Shown here piece by piece: positions 55,114-64,000 of a stretch of 64,000 nucleotides of DNA. This DNA is from Pyrus communis (taxonomy: Eukaryota; Streptophyta; Magnoliopsida; Rosales; Rosaceae): assembly GCF_963583255.1 (NCBI RefSeq), contig NC_084804.1, forward strand, positions 34,702,453 through 34,766,452, in the 5' to 3' direction. The stretch's first letter is position 1; each line of letters begins with the position of its first letter. The position numbers were made by a program, and so were the translations under genes. The notes under the pieces were generated by a model. The model was given only the letters and a program-made list of their open reading frames with translations. It ran no database searches and was not told the origin of the DNA.

Positions 55114-57731
55114 TCTATGCCCGAAAGCCTTGGAGTGCACCGGGGTTTTTGAGTGAATTCTGGGTGTCCCGTGCTTCACGAAGACGAGGGAGAGTCGGTG
55201 ATGGTGAAGGTGGTTGTGTTGTTGACATTGGGGTGGTGGGGTTCCTTGACGTGCGTGTGTGTGTCGAACGGGAAGGATGTGCCAAAAAATGAAGGTAAGA
55301 AGTTAGAGAGAATGAGGGAGTCAGATTCGAGAGGGAGAGATAGAGGTGAGTTAGGGGGCTGCAGCGTGGCAGCGCGGGGGAGAAAGAGAATCCAGATAGA
55401 GGGTCTGGATTAAAATAGGATAAGGGACCAAATTGCACATTTTTATAAACTTTCAGGGGCAAAATGAAATTACAATTTATTATGGGGGTGGGGTTTCACA
55501 ATCTACCCCCTTTATAAAAACTATAATTAAACAGTTGAATATGGGAAAACAGACATAAAAAAACGGGTTAAGGACGTCGAAATTAACTTAGGAGGGGTTT
55601 TGAACGAAACCAAAAAAGTCAACCTGAAAGTCAGTTAACGATCAACGGGTCTGGTCGGTCAACAGGTCGGGTCAAACCGAGTCAACCGGGCCATGTTTGG
55701 ATCTGGGTTAGGTCCTAGAGTTTGGGTTGGGCCGGTTAGGGCCCTATGTGTTTTGGGTTTTAGGATTTAGTTAGGTTTGGGGTTGGGCTTAGGTTTGGGG
55801 TTGGGCTTAGGGAATTTAGGTGGGCTGGGTTTAGGTTTTAGGTGGGTTGGATGCTAAGGCCCGAAGGCCTAAGCCCAACCGACCTTAAGGTTTGAGACCT
55901 AAAGGGGTTTTAGGTTTCCAATTGGGCTGGGCACTTAGGCCTGGCTCAATTGTTTAGGGGTTTTAAACAAATAAATACAGTTTAAATTAAAAAGGAAACG
56001 GGCTGGGCTTTTAAGGGTAACGGGCCTATGGCACGGATTTGGCACGGCTCAAAAGGGCCTGGGTTTTTGGTATCTTGCCAGGGAAGAAGGCTAAAGCCTT
56101 CCAAGCTCCGATCATCGCCAACATTCCTCCCTAGACTATGATTTAGGTACTAAGGTGAAGTGCAATGTGAGGGGAAGTGTTTTCTCACCTTTGATTCACC
56201 GTGGGAAGGCCGTAAGTGGCCGGGCTCTGGGCTCGAAAGCGTTGGGGTGCACCGGGGTTTTTGAGTGAGATACGGGTGTCTCGTGCTTCATGAAGACGAG
56301 GGAGAGTCGGTGATGGTGAAGGTGGTGGTGTTGACGGCGTCGGGGTGGTGGTGTTCCTCCACGTGCGTGTATGTTTCGAATAGGGAAGGTGTGCGAGAAA
56401 GGGATGTGAGAGGGTTAGAGAGCTGAGAGAGAGAGAATGAGGGAGTGAGATTCGGGGAGAGAGAGATAGAGATGAGTTAGGGGGATACTACATGGCAGCG
56501 TGGGGTAGAAAGAGAATCCAGATAAAAGGTCTAGATTAAAATAGGATAAAGGACCAAATTGCATATTTTTATAAACTTTCAGGGGCAAAATGAAATTACA
56601 ATTTAATTATGGGGGTGGGGTTTCACAATCTACCCCCTTATAAAAACTATATCCAAACAGTTGAATTTGGGAAAATGGACGTAAAAAGCGGGTTCAGGAT
56701 GTCGAAATTAGCCTAGGAGAAGTTCCCAATGAAACTAGAAAAGTCAACCTGAAAGTCAAAGTCAACGGTCAACAGGTCCGGGTCGGGTCAACCGGGCCGG
56801 GTTTGGATCCGAGTTAGGTTCTAGGGTTTGGGTTGGGCCGGTTAGGGCCCTATGGGTTTCGGGCTTTAGGGTTTAGTTAGGTTTGGGGTTGTGCTTAGGG
56901 AATTTAGGTGGGCTAGGTTTAGGTTTTAGGTGGGTTGGATGCCAAGGCCCGAAGGCCTAAGCCCAACTGGCCTTAAGGCCGAAGACCTAAAGGGGTTCTG
57001 GGTTTCCAATTGGCTGGGCACTTAGGCCTGGCCTGATTGTTTTTGGGTTTTAAACAAATAAATACAATTTAAATTAAAAAGGAAACAGGCTGGGCTTTTA
57101 AGGGCAACGGGCCTAGGGCCCAGATTTTCCATGGCCCAAAAGGGCCTAGGTTTTTGGTATCTCGCCAGGGAAGAAGGCCGGAGCCTTCCGAGCTCCGGTC
57201 ACCGCCAACACTTATCCCTAGACTATGATTTAGGTATAAAAATGAAGTGCAAGGTGATGGGAAGTGTTTTCTCACCCTTAATTCACCGTGGGAAGGCCGT
57301 AAGTGGTAGGGATCTGGGCTCGAAAGCCTTGGGGTGCACCGGGGTTTTTGAGTGAGCTCTGGGTGTCATGTGCTTCACGAAGACGAGGGAGAATGAAGGG
57401 GAGTGTCAGCGATGTTGAAGGTGATGGTGTTGTCGACGTCGGGAATGGTGGTGTTCCTCGGCGTGCGTGCATGTGTCGAACGGGGGAGGGGTGTGCGAAA
57501 GAAGGACGTGAAAGGGTTAGAGAGTTGAGAGAGAGAATGAGGGAGTTAGATCCGAGGAGAGAGAGATAGAGAGGAGTTAGGGGTTGCCACGTGGCAGCGC
57601 AGGGGAGAAAGAGAATCCAGATTAAGGGTCTAGATTAAAATAGGATAAGGGACCAAATTGCACATTTTTATAAACTTTCAGGGGCAAAATGAAATTACAA
57701 TTTAATTATGGGGGTGGGGTTTCACAATAAC

Positions 57732-58888
57732 AATGGAGTCGTCAACCAAATCCAGCATGAGGGATAAAACGATAACATGGGCTGGATTTTCACTGTATCA
57801 GGTTCCTCCGTCAAAGCTCGTAGGTTGGCCGGAAACTATGGAGCCTTGACACCGAACAAATCCAAGGTTTTTGGTGCAGGCTTGGGCACCATGTTGGGCA
57901 CTCGCAATAGCCAAACTTTTTACTGTTCATGCACTAGTTACTAATGGGATAGGAGAGAGAGGCTTGGAGTTTGAAGAGTATACGTACCAAGATCCCTAGT
58001 TTTTTTGTTTGTTTGATATAAGCGATATTGGGAGAGGTTGCTTCAAATTGAGCTACAAAAATTGGACATCAAAATGACAACTTATATATATCTTGTATCC
58101 TATGAAAACAAGGCATAAAAATAGTTAAAAGTAGGGAAAATCAAGAGGCATGGGGCTAACAGAAGACTTAATGCAAAATTTAGCGTTGTGGCATTCTAAC
58201 ATCATACAATTGACCCCACTTAGTCAAATAAGAGAAATAAGACTTTGTTGTTTTATTTCTTTTCTAAGTGGGCAACTTTCAATCTTGTAACTTGGCAAGT
58301 GAACATGTTTTTAAATTCAAAAAATTGAAGTTATCCAGCAGTAGATAAAGCTTTTTCTCTACAATTTCTATCTGTGTTCAGATCCTTTTATGCAGCTATT
58401 GGTACAGTACCTGTTTCACAAATATATAACACGACGGAAATCGAGCACATACACGAGGAGACATCGCTCCATCGGATCTGTGAAGCGCTTTGTGGCTTCC
58501 CCGAATTGTGCTGATACGGGAAGACGCTATCTTTTCCTAACAGAGTCACCGAAACTGATAAAAAGTGAAAACCAAGCAAAATTGGAACCCGATTTTGTAC
58601 CATCATCTCACCAAATTTCTTACGAAAATAAAGACATAATTCAATGTGGAGCAAACACACGACCAAGGAGACGACCTCGTAAAACTCTATTTAAGTCTGG
58701 CTTTTCTTCATTGTCTATGTTACAACCGAAGTACTTGTCATAAGACTCATAGCAAGCACAGAAACACCCAGATTTGGGTAAAATTCATGTAACTGAGTAA
58801 AGATTTCGTGTTTTCTTAACAATAGGAATGCGATAGTTACCCTCTTTTGAAGCCAAAGAAAAAAAAAGCCGGTGAAAACTGCGTACTC
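57732..58888. other. 3' flank of the tRNA synthetase gene
   Basis: The right-hand part (about 58380-58888) is probably the 3' UTR of the minus-strand synthetase gene. The open frame 58390-58743 (+) lies antisense in it and has no family motif. A 38-codon frame starts just right of the Gypsy target duplication (57734) but is not recognised. Confidence 0.45.

Positions 58889-64000
<5,112 letters not shown>

Larger units (their letters stand above)
45067..57726 (-). mobile_element. Ty3/Gypsy LTR retrotransposon, 12.7 kb, inactive
   Basis: Both ends are fixed by a perfect 5-bp target duplication ATAAC (45062-45066 and 57727-57731). Read on the minus strand the element is 5' LTR (57726-53213), primer-binding site, gag, protease, RT, RNase H, integrase, polypurine tract, 3' LTR (48388-45067). 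LTR ends are TGTGAAACCCC...GTGTCA. The order RT-RNase H-integrase and the FIDD motif place it in Gypsy. Long LTRs and pol layout suggest a chromovirus-like (Del/Tekay-type) lineage, but that is inference. Stops and frameshifts throughout gag and pol make it inactive. The LTRs differ at roughly one base in ten over the first 230 bp, so it is an old insertion. Confidence 0.93.
53213..57726 (-). repeat. Gypsy 5' LTR (4.5 kb) with three tandem units and nested Cassandra
   Basis: The unique part is 53213 to about 54345. Tandem units run about 54345-55500, 55501-56627 and 56628-57726. Each boundary carries TTTCACA followed by ATCTACCCCCTT. The first unit has lost most of the GTCAACGGTCAA-rich stretch and contains a Cassandra LTR fragment. 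A compound (AT)n(GT)n microsatellite lies at 53594-53658, where the other LTR has only AT. Confidence 0.85.

Noticed and set aside
57734..57850. 38-codon frame starting next to the Gypsy target duplication
   Set aside because: Too short, no partner exon and no family recognised; the ATG position beside the duplication is probably chance.
58390..58743. 117-codon open frame antisense to the synthetase 3' region
   Set aside because: No known motif and basic low-information composition; most likely a shadow in the 3' UTR.

Overview
The window is plant nuclear DNA: split genes with GT-AG introns, chloroplast-type transit peptides, long AT-rich spacers and LTR retrotransposons. Protein resemblance and the repeats (Au-type SINE, Cassandra LTR with a 5S-like core, short Mutator-type MITEs) suggest a woody rosid, probably Rosaceae and perhaps the apple/pear tribe. 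That placement is inference.

Four complete genes can be assembled exon by exon with consistent reading phase: a SWEET1-type sugar transporter (9710-11832, +, six exons, 263 aa); a SEUSS transcriptional co-repressor (coding 32682-40287, +, nine exons, 920 aa); an m-type chloroplast thioredoxin (41843-43144, -, two exons, 182 aa); and an organellar glutamyl-tRNA synthetase (58889-63426, -, thirteen exons, 569 aa). A second, half-length SWEET copy (1079-2291, +) keeps four exons and an open frame but lacks the second half of the family fold. A frameshifted 2-oxoglutarate dioxygenase fragment lies at 14934-15300 (-).

Layout: 1-9300 holds the half SWEET and many small repeats (two MITEs, one SINE, a miniature LTR element, a dispersed repeat pair). 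9300-11900 is the intact SWEET gene. 12000-16800 is degenerate spacer with relics of a Copia reverse transcriptase and the dioxygenase, plus a 225-bp tandem repeat. 16847-23608 is a decayed Copia element with both LTRs. 23609-31450 is spacer with a fold-back MITE and no convincing gene. 31450-43150 carries SEUSS and the thioredoxin gene, which converge; a SINE sits in the thioredoxin intron. 45067-57726 is one 12.7-kb Ty3/Gypsy element on the minus strand, bounded by a perfect 5-bp target duplication. 57732-63426 is the tRNA synthetase gene and its 3' flank.

The genes are unrelated housekeeping, transport and developmental functions, not an operon or cluster. The most unusual structure is the Gypsy element: its LTRs are built from about 1.1-kb tandem units, each preceded by a copy of the polypurine-tract sequence. 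The two LTRs carry different unit numbers, and one unit contains a nested Cassandra LTR with a 5S rRNA-like core.
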